A DNA stretch of 64,000 nt from UBA7359 sp041689615 (GCA_041689615.1 JBDNFW010000044.1:30374-94373); one strand, 5' to 3'. Counted from the first letter of the stretch, positions 25,714 through 35,169 are shown. A program made the numbers and translations. Notes: a model not told the origin generated them from the letters alone.

Positions 25714-27119
25714 ATGTCAGATAAAAATTCTTCCCGGTTTTTCGTACTCGATACGAATGTTTTAATGCACGATTCCTCATCACTGTTTCGTTTTCAGGAA
25801 CATGATCTTTTTATTCCTATGGTTGTTCTGGAAGAACTTGATGCTGGCAAAAAAGGCGTTTCTGAAGTTGCTTGAAACGTGCGCCAGGTTAGCCGCTTTA
25901 TTGATGAAATAATTAGTGCCGCAGGCACTGATGATATTAATAATGGATTGGAACTTAACACAGCATTACATCTGAATGGACACAGTCAAGCTAGTGGTCG
26001 TTTATTCTTGCAAACACAAATGTTGCCGGACAGCTTGCCTGCAAACTTACCAGGGGGAAATTCAGACAATTCAATTTTAGGCACAACGCTTTCCTTACAA
26101 AAAAATATCCTGACAAAGTTGTCACACTTGTTTCAAAAGATATTAACCTGCGAATAAAAGCTCACGTTATTGGTATTCATACTGAAGATTACACAAGTGA
26201 TAAAGTGCTTGATGATGCTGACCTTCTTTATACCGGAATTAATAAATTACCTGACAATTTTTGGGAAACAAAATCCGAAGCGCTTACCTCGTGGCAGGAA
26301 GACATGCGTTCCTTGTATGAAATTCAAGGTAACCCATTAGAAGAATGTTATCCATACCAGAGTTTATATACCGAAGAAGGTGCTGGTTTTGAAGCATTGG
26401 TAAAATCTATAAGCGAAGAAAAAACAACGTTGGTTCATGCGATCGATTACAGAAAAGACAAACAATCTATCTGGGGTGTTACCGCAAAAAATAGAGAACA
26501 AAACTTTGCTTTCGATTTACTCATGGATCCAAATATCGATCTGGTAACAATTCTTGGCGCTGCAGGAACAGGCAAAACATTGCTAACGCTTGCAGCCGGA
26601 CTTGCACAGGTTATGGATTAAAAACTCTACCGTGAAATTATTATTTCACGCGTTACTATCCCCGTTGCTGAAGACATTGGTTTCCTTCCTGGCACTGAAG
26701 AAGAAAAAATGGCACCGTGGATGGGTGCGTTAATGGATAACCTCGAAGTATTAACAAACTCTGATGATAGTGGTGACTGGGAACGCGCGGCAACTTCAGG
26801 TTTATTATCGAAACGCATCAAAATCCGCTCGTTAAATTTTATGCGTGGTCGTACTTTTCTTAATCGATATATTATTGTTGACGAAGCACAGAATCTAACT
26901 GCCAAACAAATGAAAACATTAATTACGCGTGCGGGTCTCGGCAGCAAAATGATCATTCTCGGCAATATTTCACAAATTGATACACCTTACTTAACGGAAA
27001 CTACATCAGGTCTAACCTATGTAGTAGATCGATTTAAAAACTGGGAACACAGTGGACACATTACATTAATGCGCAGAGAACGCTCACGCTTAGCCGACTT
27101 TGCCAACGAAGCACTATAG
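25714..27119 (+). pseudogene. phoH-family ATPase with PIN domain, three lesions
   Basis: It encodes an N-terminal PIN domain (FFVLDTNVLMHD, VVLEELDAGKKG) and a C-terminal PhoH ATPase (Walker A GAAGTGKTLLTLAAG; YIIVDEAQNLTAKQMKTLIT), about 468 codons in all. It is broken by an in-frame TGA at 25873-25875 (family has EVARNVRQ, here EVA-stop-NVRQ), a one-base loss in the seven-A run at 26099-26105, and a TAA at 26619-26621 (before KLYREII). The flanking protein sequence is otherwise well conserved, so decay looks recent. Confidence 0.88.
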
Positions 27120-27242
27120 AATAATATAGATTGAACTATTCAAAATCTAGATGAAAGTTTTGATAAAGACTAAAGTTGAGACCTAGAAAGTTTAATCAAC
27201 ATCACCAGCAACATACAATAATAACAATAAGCGAGAAACAAT

Positions 27243-28007
27243 ATGAAACAACCTAATAAGACAACCTGGCTGAATTTGCCAAGTCTAGGTTTATCTATCC
27301 GAATGCTTTTTACCGGTTACCTGTTAACGATTGGTTTTGGTTTATTAATGGCCGGCGCTCAAATATTGTTGACTCACGGCATGGCCGATGGAAAGTTAGG
27401 TTTGTCAATTGACGATATTGTCTACAGTTATTATGGCAATCGCGGTAATAGCAAGCTCGAATCAAAATTAAACGGTTCAATGAAAGATAAGGCGCCAGAA
27501 GAAATTCGCGCAAAATTAATTCACTGGGCAAGAGATGGTGCTTCAGAAGAAGCATGGGAAGCAGAAATTAAAAATGATGTGTCGATGTATTGCAGTGGTT
27601 GTCATGGCAACATTCCCGGATTAGCTGCTATTACGCACTTCGATGTTATAAAAGAGATAGCGAAGGCTGATCAAGGTGCATCCATAAATTCCTTAACGCG
27701 CGTTTCACATATTCATTTATTTGGTATCGCTTTTATCTTTTTCATTATGGGTTTTATCTTCAGCTTCTCTGTCGGTATTCCTAAATGGCTAAAAGAATTA
27801 GCTATCATAATGCCGTTTGCTTTTCTCATACTCGATATCATTTCCTGGTGGGTGACCAAATGGTATGCCGGTTTTGCCTGGTTTACGATGGTCGGTGGCG
27901 TGGGTTATTCGCTAGCTTCATGCTTCATGTGGTTTACCTCGATGTATCAAATGTGGGTCATGCCATACAACGGCAAAGATTACCAAGTCAACACCTGGGA
28001 AGATTAA
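27243..28007 (+). CDS. Membrane protein with one c-type heme motif
   Basis: A 254-residue protein with a membrane segment near 22-42, a middle soluble part (about 45-150) with a single heme-binding motif CSGCH at 117-121, and three more membrane segments (about 157-178, 186-205, 210-235). I do not recognise a named function; a redox or electron-transfer role is inferred from the heme motif. The following hairpin at 28025-28054 probably ends the transcript. Confidence 0.65.
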   Translation: MKQPNKTTWLNLPSLGLSIRMLFTGYLLTIGFGLLMAGAQILLTHGMADGKLGLSIDDIVYSYYGNRGNSKLESKLNGSMKDKAPEEIRAKLIHWARDGASEEAWEAEIKNDVSMYCSGCHGNIPGLAAITHFDVIKEIAKADQGASINSLTRVSHIHLFGIAFIFFIMGFIFSFSVGIPKWLKELAIIMPFAFLILDIISWWVTKWYAGFAWFTMVGGVGYSLASCFMWFTSMYQMWVMPYNGKDYQVNTWED

Positions 28008-28024
28008 AACTATATTCTGAGTTG

Positions 28025-28054
28025 TGGTGGCATCGTCGATCAACGATGCCACCA
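28025..28054 (+). terminator. Strong hairpin after the heme-motif membrane protein
   Basis: TGGTGGCATCGT and ACGATGCCACCA pair perfectly (12 bp) around the six-base loop CGATCA. No T-tract follows, so it may be a transcript-end stabiliser rather than a classic Rho-independent terminator. Confidence 0.55.
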
Positions 28055-28140
28055 ATCAGAATTCCTCTCATTTTCACTTCAGAAAGTCTGGGCGTTGCCG
28101 ATATAAAGGGTATTCCGCCACTTTATAATTGACACCAAAC

Positions 28141-28914
28141 ATGCAACAAGCCATTCACGAAGTATCACTTCCGATTCTTTCTGAGACGCGGGCCTTTCAA
28201 AATGATCTAAAGCTGGCGGCAGATTTTCAACAAACAGTATTGCCAAAAATAGTTGATGTTGATTATCTTGATATCGCCTTGATGTATAAACCTTACGATA
28301 TGGTTTCCGGTGATGTTTACGATTTTATTTTAAATCGTGAACGAGAACTTGCGATCTTTATTGGAGATGCGACAGGTCATGGTATATCAGCAGCCTTAAT
28401 GACGATGATGGTACATATCGCTATAGATAGTCTTACTCCTAACCTCGCCACTGACAAATCTATCAGAAAATTAAATCGTTTAATTTCTTCGCGTAACACA
28501 GGTCGATCAGTGACAAGTGTTCTTTTCCGAATCAACCCTGCTGGTTTAATGAAGGTAACTCATGCGGGACATCCTTCTCTTATTATTGTCCCTAAAAATA
28601 ATACTGAACTAATTTCATTCAAAGAAGCCGGTTGTCCTCTGGGATTGTTTATTGATGAACCGGTAAAATATATTGAAGAGACTTATCAATTAAAGTCTGG
28701 TGATAAAATCATCGCTTACACTGATGGACTGACTGAGTGGCGTAATATAGACAAAGAATCTTATGGTCTTGAGCGTTTATTAGACTTTATTAACAAAAAC
28801 CGTACTCTTAATTGCGACTCTTTAATTCAGGCTATTTATAATGACGCTGAGTTATTTTCAAATAATCTACCTAATAACGATGATTTAACAATGCTTATTG
28901 CTGAATATAAATAA
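28141..28914 (+). CDS. SpoIIE/RsbU-type PP2C serine phosphatase
   Basis: About 257 residues from the ATG at 28141 (a TTG at 28129 is an alternative; neither has a good ribosome site). The PP2C metal-binding motifs SGDVYDF, IGDATGHGISAALMT and YTDGLTEW are intact, plus the final NDDLTMLI. Only the catalytic domain is present; no receiver or PAS domain. Such enzymes act in partner-switching signalling on anti-sigma antagonists. The broken SpoIIAA-like gene at 21 kb is not adjacent, and no anti-sigma partner is seen. Confidence 0.82.
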   Translation: MQQAIHEVSLPILSETRAFQNDLKLAADFQQTVLPKIVDVDYLDIALMYKPYDMVSGDVYDFILNRERELAIFIGDATGHGISAALMTMMVHIAIDSLTPNLATDKSIRKLNRLISSRNTGRSVTSVLFRINPAGLMKVTHAGHPSLIIVPKNNTELISFKEAGCPLGLFIDEPVKYIEETYQLKSGDKIIAYTDGLTEWRNIDKESYGLERLLDFINKNRTLNCDSLIQAIYNDAELFSNNLPNNDDLTMLIAEYK

Positions 28915-29127
28915 GTTACATAACGTCGTGATTTAAAGACTATTTTTTTATTTTCAACTTTTACTTCCACATAAAGCAATTGCTCATTTTTCTCAATATT
29001 AAATCAAATGGCCTCTCAGTAAGGCTATAGCTGGATATTACAGGAAGATTTAGTTAAAGTGACTTGATCAAACGAAAATAAGACTTAGTAACATTTATTT
29101 AAACCAAAAATATGAGGGAGTTTAAAC

Positions 29128-29454
29128 ATGGCCGAAGCGAAAGGATTGAGTAAACCAGTCAAATTGAAAAGCGAGTTAGCAGAATTTTTAGGAGAAAAAG
29201 AACTTCCCCGTACAGAGATTACTAAAAAATTATGGGACTATATTAAAGCAAATAAACTTCAGACAAAAACAGCGAATGGCAAAGCTATGAATGCAGGAAA
29301 GTTCATTGTCGCTGATGCTAAATTACTTCCTATATTCAAAAATACGAACTCTACGAGTAAATCAGGTAAGCTTACCGATCTTACAAAAATGAAAGAAGGT
29401 GAAACAATCGACATGATGCAGATGGCTGCAATTGTTGGTGCAAATATAGAATAA
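29128..29454 (+). CDS. SWIB/MDM2 domain protein
   Basis: A 108-residue protein with a SWIB fold (about 8-85): LSKPVKLKSELAEFLGEK, ITKKLWDYIKANKLQ. SWIB domains are mainly known from eukaryotic chromatin remodellers but also occur alone in some bacteria, including Chlamydia and a number of Proteobacteria; function in bacteria is unknown. Preceded by GAGGGAG; ended by a strong hairpin. Confidence 0.85.
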   Translation: MAEAKGLSKPVKLKSELAEFLGEKELPRTEITKKLWDYIKANKLQTKTANGKAMNAGKFIVADAKLLPIFKNTNSTSKSGKLTDLTKMKEGETIDMMQMAAIVGANIE

Positions 29455-29462
29455 TTTTAAAC

Positions 29463-29495
29463 ATAGAGTCTGCATATAAATAATGCAGACTCTAT
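29463..29495. terminator. Bidirectional hairpin between SWIB gene and AI-2E permease gene
   Basis: Arms ATAGAGTCTGCAT and ATGCAGACTCTAT are exact inverted copies (13 bp) with a seven-base loop. It lies between convergent genes and can serve both. Confidence 0.7.
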
Positions 29496-29512
29496 CAAGT
29501 TCAAAAAACCGA

Positions 29513-30592
29513 TCAGATTTTTCCTCTCAAAGTTACATCATCACCTTCATGTATCGGCCAAACATTGATTAATGCTTTAACTAAAGTGGCTAAAGGAATA
29601 GCAAAGAACACACCCCAAAACCCCCATAGACCACCAAAGACAAGTATCGCAACAATAATAGCAACGGGATGTAGATTAACGGCTTCAGAGAAAAGTATGG
29701 GTACTAATACATTGCCATCAAGAAATTGAATAACGCCATAGCACACCATTAACCAGATAAAGTCTGATCCTATGCCCCATTGAAAGTAAGCAACTAAAGC
29801 AATTGGCAAAGTCACAACTGCGGCACCGATATAGGGAATTAATACTGATAAGCCAACAAGTATTGCCAGTAGTGACGCGTAATTCAAACCAAAAATAACA
29901 AAAGTAATATAGGAAACACCGCCAACTATAAGAATCTCATTGGATTTGCCGCGCACATAATTACCAATTTGCCCATCCATTTCTCTCCAGATTTCGTTCA
30001 CCAATTGCCTTTCTTTTGGCAAGAATCGTCCCATCCATCCGAGAATCATCGCTTTGTCTTTTAGAAAGAAAAAGATCATCAAGGGTACTAAAACCAAATA
30101 AACCAGAATCGTAATAATGGCTGGTATAGAAGCAACGGAAACTGATAAAACATTTTGGCCGAGATCGCTAAGCCCGCTTTGAATTGTTGTTATCAGTTCT
30201 TGCACGTACGCAACTGAAATTAATTCAGGATATTGTTCAGGCAAACGCAATAACAGTGCCTGACCATTACTTATCATGTCCGGTACTTCTTTAAAGAACT
30301 GACTGACTTGTCTGGAAAGTCTTGGCAACAGTACAAGTAAAATAAACATCATAAATGCCACGAAGATTAAATAAACCAGATTAACCGCCCAAAACCGCGA
30401 CATTTTTTTATTCTGTAACTTATGAACTGCGCCTTCTAATAAATAAGCAATAACTAATGCTGCCAATAAAGGCGCAAGCATTTTTCCCATAGTCATCAAA
30501 ATAGTGACGCTGACAACCAACAAGACAACTAATAAAGAAGCTTGTGGATCCGTAAAATAACGCCTATACCATCGACTAATAAATTCGAACAT
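29513..30592 (-). CDS. AI-2E family transporter (PerM-like)
   Basis: A 359-residue membrane protein with the family layout: two or three N-terminal helices (SLLVVLLVVSVTILMTMGK), a central amphipathic part, and C-terminal helices with GLNYASLLAILVGLSVLIPYIG (about 235-260). Substrates vary across the family and the name does not prove autoinducer transport. Monocistronic on the minus strand. Confidence 0.88.
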   Translation of the reverse strand: MFEFISRWYRRYFTDPQASLLVVLLVVSVTILMTMGKMLAPLLAALVIAYLLEGAVHKLQNKKMSRFWAVNLVYLIFVAFMMFILLVLLPRLSRQVSQFFKEVPDMISNGQALLLRLPEQYPELISVAYVQELITTIQSGLSDLGQNVLSVSVASIPAIITILVYLVLVPLMIFFFLKDKAMILGWMGRFLPKERQLVNEIWREMDGQIGNYVRGKSNEILIVGGVSYITFVIFGLNYASLLAILVGLSVLIPYIGAAVVTLPIALVAYFQWGIGSDFIWLMVCYGVIQFLDGNVLVPILFSEAVNLHPVAIIVAILVFGGLWGFWGVFFAIPLATLVKALINVWPIHEGDDVTLRGKI

Positions 30593-31008
30593 TTATTTTG
30601 ATTCTTAAATAATAATGAATATGTTGTGAATGATAACGACATCTTGCCCGTTCGGCGAGATCAATACAGAAAAGCATGAATATAATAATAGTTCTCTACA
30701 AAACATTTGTTAACTTGTCCCTAACTAATATGCATAAAAGACAGGCAAAAAATAGGCGCCGAGGGGCGGCGCCCAAAACGTTAGGAGCAGAGGACAGTCG
30801 AGGTTTACTGAGTTTGACTATCTGTATGAATACTATTGCAGCACTCATGCCAACTAGTAATTTCAATAAAATTCAATTACTTAATTGATATTAATAACGA
30901 TATACAGATAAGATTTGCACTATCATAGTGTTTTAGGCACAGTTATGGTGCACTGCAATATGACTACTAAACCTCATTAACATAGAAAAACGCCCAAGCT
31001 TTTTACAA
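30593..31008. other. 416-base gap between the AI-2E permease gene and queG
   Basis: No convincing protein-coding gene. It contains a GC-rich hairpin reading as a terminator on the minus strand (30746-30773). The AT-rich right half should hold the queG promoter; no strong boxes stand out. A plus-strand frame at 30676-30888 has no recognisable features. Confidence 0.5.
30746..30773 (-). terminator. Minus-strand Rho-independent terminator without an assigned gene
   Basis: On the minus strand GGCGCCG / CGGCGCC (7 bp, loop CCCCT) is followed by TATTTTTT. No minus-strand gene lies to its right (queG is plus strand), so it may end an unannotated small RNA. Confidence 0.5.
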
Positions 31009-32070
31009 ATGGACAAAAAACAGCTATCTGAAAATATAAAATGTTGGGGAACTGAATTAGGTTTTCAGCAGCTTGGCTTCACGACGACGGCATTAGCAGA
31101 AGATGAAGCCTATCTATTAAACTGGCTTGAGCAAGGACGACACGGCGCAATGTCTTATATGGAATCTCATGGAACCAAACGAAGTCGTCCGGAAGATCTC
31201 GTACCCGGTACGGTTAGTGTTATCTCGGTACGAATGGATTACATGCCACCTTCCAGTAAACATCCCATGCAAGTTTTAAATAACAACAACCTTGCTTATA
31301 TCTCTCGATACGCAATGGGTCGTGATTATCACAAATTGATGCGTCAACGTTTACAAAAACTGGCAACTAAAATTGAAAATGAAGTTGGACATTTTGGTTA
31401 TCGTTGTTTTGTTGATAGCGCACCTGTATTGGAAAAAGCATTAGCACGTAATGCCGGGCTAGGTTGGATAGGAAAGCACAGCAATCTTATCAATCCAAAA
31501 GCAGGCTCATGGTTTTTTCTTGGTGAAATCTATACTGATCTGCCACTTGAAATCGACGAGCCTTTTGATAGTCATCATTGCGGCAGTTGTAATGCTTGTA
31601 TTGATATATGTCCAACCAAAGCGATTGTTGGTCCGATGCAAGTTGATGCCCGTCGTTGTATATCTTATTTAACGATTGAATTACGTGATTCTATTCCAGA
31701 AGAGTTTCGTAAAATGATCGGAAACCGTGTTTATGGTTGCGATGATTGCCAATTGATTTGCCCGTGGAACAAGTTTTCAAAAAAATCTGAAGAAGATGAC
31801 TTTCGTGTAAGACATGGGTTAGATTCACCAACGCTAGTTGAATTATTTGCCTGGACTGAAACAGACTTCTTAAAGAATACAGAAGGTTCTGCAATAAGAA
31901 GAATTGGGTATGAATCCTGGTTAAGAAATATCGCCGTGGGCCTTGGCAATGCACCCGGCACTAATGAAGTCATTAGTGCATTAAAAAATCGTCAACATGA
32001 TGCTTCTGCTTTGGTTAGAGAACATACCGAATGGGCATTAACTCAACACGGTATTAAAAACTTAAACTAA
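31009..32070 (+). CDS. queG: Epoxyqueuosine reductase QueG
   Basis: Cobalamin- and Fe-S-dependent enzyme for the last step of queuosine synthesis in tRNA; 353 residues. It has the N-terminal DUF1730 region (YAMGRDYHKLMRQRL), AGLGWIGKHSNLI, and two [4Fe-4S] motifs: CGSCNACIDICPTKAI and the later CDDCQLICPWN. Its end is only 3 bases from the convergent nfeD gene. Confidence 0.95.
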   Translation: MDKKQLSENIKCWGTELGFQQLGFTTTALAEDEAYLLNWLEQGRHGAMSYMESHGTKRSRPEDLVPGTVSVISVRMDYMPPSSKHPMQVLNNNNLAYISRYAMGRDYHKLMRQRLQKLATKIENEVGHFGYRCFVDSAPVLEKALARNAGLGWIGKHSNLINPKAGSWFFLGEIYTDLPLEIDEPFDSHHCGSCNACIDICPTKAIVGPMQVDARRCISYLTIELRDSIPEEFRKMIGNRVYGCDDCQLICPWNKFSKKSEEDDFRVRHGLDSPTLVELFAWTETDFLKNTEGSAIRRIGYESWLRNIAVGLGNAPGTNEVISALKNRQHDASALVREHTEWALTQHGIKNLN

Positions 32071-32073
32071 AAC

Positions 32074-32532
32074 TTATTTAGCATAGAGTGTTTCCGATTC
32101 AACATTAAACACGGTGCCATCAACACTCAAAACCCGCACCTTCATACCTGCTGGCATATCCGAACCTTTTACCTTCCAGATTGAATCATCAACCTTCACT
32201 TTACCAACACCATTGACTATAGGTTCTTCGAGAGTGAAAGTACGGCCAACATATTGTTCACCTCGACGATTCAAATTAGGTTCATCGTTCACAGTGGGGT
32301 TTGATTTTTGATGTCTCTTATATAACACCAGTGTCACAATCGATAACACACCAAAAATAATTACCTGAATTAATAATGGTATCGTGGGCATCATGAACAA
32401 CAATATGCCAACGACAAAAGCGGAAATGCCCATCCACAAAAAATACGCTGCAGGCAGAAGCATTTCTATAACAATCATAACGACTGCTGCAATAAGCCAA
32501 TACCAAAATTCAATCTGGTTTAACCATTCCAT
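32074..32532 (-). CDS. NfeD family membrane protein
   Basis: A 152-residue protein with two to three hydrophobic segments in residues 8-70 and a C-terminal OB-fold domain (about 85-150: GEQYVGRTFTLEEPIVNG). NfeD proteins are the constant partners of SPFH proteins; here it lies 11 bases downstream of one. Together they probably form a membrane-microdomain module. Confidence 0.9.
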   Translation of the reverse strand: MEWLNQIEFWYWLIAAVVMIVIEMLLPAAYFLWMGISAFVVGILLFMMPTIPLLIQVIIFGVLSIVTLVLYKRHQKSNPTVNDEPNLNRRGEQYVGRTFTLEEPIVNGVGKVKVDDSIWKVKGSDMPAGMKVRVLSVDGTVFNVESETLYAK

Positions 32533-32543
32533 AACTTAACTCC

Positions 32544-33473
32544 TTAAACTTGACCGCTGGTTTTTTTGTCTTTGCCAAAGGTCTCTTTAGCAATTTCACC
32601 GATACCTGCTAATGCACCAATCACATTGCTTGCTTCCAGAGGCATCAGGATAACTTTTTGATTCGGTGCAGAGGCTATTTCTTTTAACGCATCAACATAC
32701 TTGGTTGCGACGAAATAATTGATTGCTTGGATATCACCGGTGGCTATTGCGTTAGAAACATCGGTTGTTGCTTTCGCTTCTGCCTGCGCTAAACGTTCGC
32801 GAGCATCTGCATCAAGAAACGCAGATTCTTTACGTCCTTCTGCTTCCAGAATGCGCGCTCTTTTCTCACCATCCGCTTTCAAAATAGCAGCCTGTTTTTC
32901 ACCTTCCGCTTCCAGTACTAATGCGCGTTTTTCACGCTCTGCTTTCATCTGTCTTGCCATCGAATCGACCAGATCTTTCGGCGGCGAAATATCTTTTATC
33001 TCGATACGAGTCACTTTGACGCCCCAGGGACTGGTCGCTTCATCAACAACACGTAGTAGCTGTGCATTAATCGTGTCACGTTGCGACAATAAGTCATCTA
33101 GATCCATCGAACCCATTACCGTACGAATATTGGTCATGGTTAAATTCAAAATTGCTCGAGTAAGATTATTCACTTCGTACGCTGCTTGCGCGGCATTCAA
33201 TACCTGAAAGAAAACCACGCCATCAACGCGTACCATCGCGTTATCCTTGGTGATAACTTCCTGTGATGGAACATCGACAACGGTCTCCATCATATTCATT
33301 TTCGCGCCGATTCTATCGAAAAAAGGAACAATGACATGTAAGCCTGGTGACAACGTTCGTTTATATTCACCAAAACGTTCTACCGTATACTCGTTTCCCT
33401 GAGTAACAATAGTCACTGCCTTCATAAGTAACACAATTGAAAAAATTGCGACGACGAAAATAAACTCAGCCAT
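32544..33473 (-). CDS. SPFH/Band 7 membrane protein (QmcA/stomatin-like)
   Basis: A 309-residue protein: N-terminal membrane anchor (about 1-22), SPFH domain (about 25-185, with RFGEYKRTLSPGLHVIVPF) and an Ala/Glu-rich coiled coil (about 185-250, LEAEGEKQAAILKADGEK). It is a close match to QmcA-type slipins. Pairs with the following nfeD. A role in membrane organisation or protease control is known for the family; the specific role is unknown. Confidence 0.92.
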   Translation of the reverse strand: MAEFIFVVAIFSIVLLMKAVTIVTQGNEYTVERFGEYKRTLSPGLHVIVPFFDRIGAKMNMMETVVDVPSQEVITKDNAMVRVDGVVFFQVLNAAQAAYEVNNLTRAILNLTMTNIRTVMGSMDLDDLLSQRDTINAQLLRVVDEATSPWGVKVTRIEIKDISPPKDLVDSMARQMKAEREKRALVLEAEGEKQAAILKADGEKRARILEAEGRKESAFLDADARERLAQAEAKATTDVSNAIATGDIQAINYFVATKYVDALKEIASAPNQKVILMPLEASNVIGALAGIGEIAKETFGKDKKTSGQV

Positions 33474-33494
33474 GACTTTCTCCTTATCTAAAAA

Positions 33495-33863
33495 TTATTT
33501 TATAAAACGTATCGTATATGGATAACGATATTTAACACCATCATTTGCTTTAATCGCTGCCATAATAATGACAACAATTTGGAAAATGATAAGCACGCCA
33601 AGCAATAAAAAACCGATTAACACAAACATCAAAATAGCAGAAACAATAACCGCTATAAGCATGGTTAGTTGAAAGTTCAGGGATTCTTTTCCCTGATCAT
33701 CGACAAACGGCATTTCATCTTTTTTAATCATCCATACAACTAAAGGACCAAGTACACTACCAAATGGAATTAAATAACCGGAAAAGGCAAGCAGGTGACA
33801 CATCATGCCCCACATGCGCTCCTCTTTACCTGGCATTTCTGTTATATCCATTTCTTCAGTCAT
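33495..33863 (-). CDS. DUF4870 (Tic20-like) membrane protein
   Basis: A 122-residue protein with three hydrophobic helices (about 20-45, 66-88, 88-106) and the family signature MCHLLAFSGYLIPFGSVLGP and DQGKESLNFQLTM. Function unknown. It lies 21 bases upstream of the SPFH gene on the same strand and may be cotranscribed. Confidence 0.88.
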   Translation of the reverse strand: MTEEMDITEMPGKEERMWGMMCHLLAFSGYLIPFGSVLGPLVVWMIKKDEMPFVDDQGKESLNFQLTMLIAVIVSAILMFVLIGFLLLGVLIIFQIVVIIMAAIKANDGVKYRYPYTIRFIK

Positions 33864-34001
33864 ACACCCCGTCTCCTGGAAAATACTAATGTAATCTGGA
33901 CGAATTTAAGCTTGCTGAACATTATCATTCCGAACAGGTTTTGTCTCAGTGAATTAAGAGAAATTTAATAACGAATCGCTTGCTGTCAAACAGTTTTTTG
34001 C

Positions 34002-34877
34002 CTATTCGGCTTGTTTTTCTTTTGTTTCGTCCTCGTCCTTGTTCTCGTTCTCATCTGAATCCTTTTTGACAACGATAGACATGCCCGGTGCCGCTTTAAT
34101 CATCCAGCCACGAATACGTTTTATCAAAACATCATCTAACTTAGTAAAATAGTGATCCGCTCCTTCTATCTCTATTTGATCATATTGACGATTACCACCT
34201 TTTTTTGCCGCAAGCCGTCTGTCTGCAGCTTGATCAATTGCCTCTTTAAAATCTCGACTTCCATAGATATCCAATACAGGAATTTTTGTTTTTTTGATTA
34301 ACTTAAGCAAATCGATAGGTGGTTTCACAAAAGCATAATCCTGTAGGCCTATCGCAACCAATGAAATAATTTTCTGTTCTTTTTCTTTCTCAAGATAAGA
34401 CAGCACACTTGCTGCACCGAAGCTATGTCCTATAGCAACAATGTTTCTAAATTTATGCTTATGCAGTAAGCGTATTGCCGCCTTAATGCGTTCTGCAGCT
34501 CGCTCCAGCGTTTTTCCATAATCTTCAACCTGATTTTTCGGTGCAATTACGGGAAGTTGAATCGACAAGGTTGTCCAACCTTGTTCCGGCAACGCTTTAC
34601 GCATTGGCGAGATAGTTTGTGGCCAATCTGCGTGGGCCCCCATGCCGTGTAAAATAATAACTGCGCCTTGTGCTTTATCGTTAGTTTGCTTGATAAGCAA
34701 TGCCAAAAAATTTTCACCTTTAGCATCAAGCCATAAAACCTGACCATCCTTTACTTCTTCCGCCAATTTATCGCTAATTAGTTTCTCGCGCTCACGATCT
34801 AATGCATCGGCGCTAACAGATAATGCCGTAATCAATAGCAAGAAAAAAACAACGCCTATTTGAAGATTTTGTCTCAT
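34002..34877 (-). CDS. DUF3530 alpha/beta-hydrolase-like exported protein
   Basis: About 291 residues from the ATG at 34877, which begins a signal peptide (MRQNLQIGVVFFLLLITAL, cut after SVSADA). The hydrolase nucleophile motif GHSFGAAS is present. The frame is open further upstream, but that part is palindromic repeat. The C-terminus is a charged Glu/Lys/Asp tail. Substrate unknown. Confidence 0.78.
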   Translation of the reverse strand: MRQNLQIGVVFFLLLITALSVSADALDREREKLISDKLAEEVKDGQVLWLDAKGENFLALLIKQTNDKAQGAVIILHGMGAHADWPQTISPMRKALPEQGWTTLSIQLPVIAPKNQVEDYGKTLERAAERIKAAIRLLHKHKFRNIVAIGHSFGAASVLSYLEKEKEQKIISLVAIGLQDYAFVKPPIDLLKLIKKTKIPVLDIYGSRDFKEAIDQAADRRLAAKKGGNRQYDQIEIEGADHYFTKLDDVLIKRIRGWMIKAAPGMSIVVKKDSDENENKDEDETKEKQAE

Positions 34878-34919
34878 AATAATTCCATTTAACCTCAACA
34901 TATATTTAACATCCAGTGC

Positions 34920-35065
34920 GACCGCCATGGATGGCGGAAACGATTTTTGTTCCAGACAAATCGTCCTTGCCTACGTCCGTGTAGGCAAGTGCAGATTATG
35001 CAGGACACCTACACGGATGTAGGTGGTCGAGAATGTCAGGAACATATTCTCCAGCAATAATCTGC
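34920..35065. repeat. Palindrome array forming a possible three-way junction
   Basis: It lies in the 292-base gap between the divergent DUF3530 and rpe genes. Hairpins: CCGCCATGGATGGCGG (34922-34937), ACGATTT/AAATCGT, CTTGCCTAC/GTAGGCAAG with a short loop, CACCTACA/TGTAGGTG with loop CGGA, and GAGAAT/ATTCTC around CAGGA. GCAGATTAT (34991-34999) pairs with ATAATCTGC (35057-35065), enclosing the last two hairpins. Confidence 0.75.
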
Positions 35066-35169
35066 CGCAAACAACGTACCAATCTAGTCGTCAAATCGTG
35101 CAACATATGGGTTAATCAGGTAAAGTTCGCACTTTATCGGATATATCTGAAAACAAACGGATTATTAAG

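Noticed and set aside
30676..30888. 70-codon frame upstream of queG
   Set aside because: No ribosome site or recognisable motif; it reads across the GC-rich hairpin assigned as a minus-strand terminator.
34878..34928. N-terminal extension of the DUF3530 protein
   Set aside because: The extra codons come from palindromic repeat DNA and would hide the signal peptide that starts at 34877.
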